DNA of 44,734 nt. It comes from Paraphysoderma sedebokerense. Its lineage: Eukaryota > Blastocladiomycota > Physodermatomycetes > Physodermatales > Physodermataceae. The position numbers were made by a program, and so were the translations under genes. The notes beneath the pieces are model-generated. The model was not told where the DNA came from and ran no database searches. It worked only from the letters and a program-made list of their open reading frames with translations. Location: assembly GCA_025602915.1 (NCBI GenBank), contig JAHLJZ010000132.1:1-44734 (forward strand), in the 5' to 3' direction. Of this stretch, positions 44,201-44,734 are shown one piece after another (the first letter of the stretch is position 1; each line of letters opens with the position of its first letter).

Positions 44201-44734
44201 TTTTGAAGAAGAATTAAGTTAAAAGCAGTCCCGGCGTCAGAAAAAATCTCTATAATAGTTGGGGTTATCCTTCCGAAAACCAGTCAGCATTGTCTAAAAG
44301 AAAGTTATAAAAACCTTCGAGGGGTCTCTCTTGTACAGTTTGCTCGTGCTCAATGCCCGTCACGATTCTCATATATTCATCTCTGGCTCTCGTGAGCAAA
44401 ATCTGTAACAAAGGTTCAGCAGATTCAACAGATTGAACAGCCACGCGATTGAAGATGTTTTGAATTCTTGTATTCAACAATGCTCTTGTTTGTGTGACAG
44501 CCGTCTCTAATTTTCGGTTAGCCTCAATTTGTCTTTGTTCATCATTTCTAGAGCGGATCTCATCGAAATCACGGTCCATTTCGGCCATCAGCTCTGGTAC
44601 CCGGAATATTAAAACAATCAAAGGCAAACGTTCGGTAAGATATCCTGGCAAGGAAACCACGGATGAAAAACAATCTAACCAACCGTGTACTTTCTGCTGA
44701 AACAATTCGCCGTCCGTTCGGATATCCGTTGGAA
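41206..44734 (-). CDS. large modular helical-repeat protein (3' part), GBP/atlastin-tail-like
   Basis: The gene enters from the right edge. Eleven exons are seen: 44734-44684, 44593-44315, 44249-43932, 43839-43723, 43644-43366, 43291-43022, 42958-42668, 42571-42293, 42176-41886, 41806-41519 and 41429-41206, about 894 residues. Every intron is phase 1. Eight full exons each code one helical module of 90-106 residues (most 93-97). The pattern is an N-terminal helix with F-I-x-N-E/Q (for example SFKSIRDQNNQTK, FSLIRQANNETK), a charged coil, A-x-x-YL, then PNIE/PNID, DL-x-x-AE-x-F, and an end in K-I-E-G or similar. One short exon (43839-43723) ends the same way (KEEIQG). The last exon has half a module plus a Cys/His tail. 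The modules resemble the helical tail of guanylate-binding proteins and atlastins, so a GTPase head may lie outside the window. That is inference. Confidence 0.7.
41209..41283 (-). other. C-terminal Cys/His-rich motif in the modular protein
   Basis: The last residues read RCTATTQRGTRCTFSRPCHH plus H and PWG. C-x-A-T-T-x-x-G-x-R-C is a short zinc-binding-like motif seen at the ends of many phage, viral and protist proteins. Here the usual second half (Y-C-x-x-H) is replaced by Cys and three His. Probably a small metal-binding cap. Function unknown. Confidence 0.55.

Overview
The window is nuclear DNA of a unicellular eukaryote with closely packed genes. Genes lie on both strands. Most are cut by short introns of about 50 to 120 bases, almost all GT-AG, and many gaps between genes are only a few hundred bases. 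The gene mix points to an amoeboid protist, most likely an amoebozoan: an Afi1/DENN protein, a UPF0658 Golgi membrane protein, an Edc1/PNRC-type decapping activator, DNMT2, a class II eIF4E and an FHA-GAF nucleotidyl cyclase. The species is inferred, not proven. No tRNA, rRNA or CRISPR array was recognised.

Layout, left to right. 1-4.95 kb: a small helix-turn-helix protein (-), a caspase/CHAT-like protein (+), a decayed hAT transposase (+) and a repeat-bearing spacer. 4.95-8.1 kb: Mediator subunit MED22 (-) sharing a 31-base start region with mitochondrial enoyl-CoA hydratase (+), then mitochondrial GatC (-). 9.1-16.1 kb: eIF4E class II/4EHP (-), an 803-residue Afi1/DENN protein (+) and dolichol-phosphate mannosyltransferase (-). 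16.3-22.2 kb: a secreted S8 protease (-), a secreted S10 carboxypeptidase (-) and DNMT2 (+). 22.5-27.4 kb: a UPF0658 seven-helix membrane protein (+) and a heme-oxygenase-like iron-containing redox enzyme (-). 28.1-33.8 kb: an FHA-GAF adenylate cyclase (-) and a long spacer with an inverted repeat flanked by direct repeats. 33.8-39.1 kb: an Edc1/PNRC-like decapping activator (-), a tyrosine recombinase (+) with all catalytic residues, and a THEM6-like thioesterase (-). 39.1-41.2 kb: mostly empty. 41.2 kb to the end: the 3' part of a large gene (-) built from repeated helical modules, one per exon.

Most of the genes are ordinary housekeeping functions: lipid oxidation, mitochondrial tRNA charging, glycosylation, transcription, tRNA methylation. 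Two act on capped mRNA (4EHP and the Edc1-like protein), and two are neighbouring secreted proteases suited to a phagotrophic or osmotrophic cell. The most unusual items are the modular gene at the right end, in which every intron is phase 1 and full module exons are 270-318 bases (most 279-291), and the caspase/CHAT-like gene near the left end. All exon boundaries were worked out by hand from splice signals, reading phase and family resemblance, with no transcript data.
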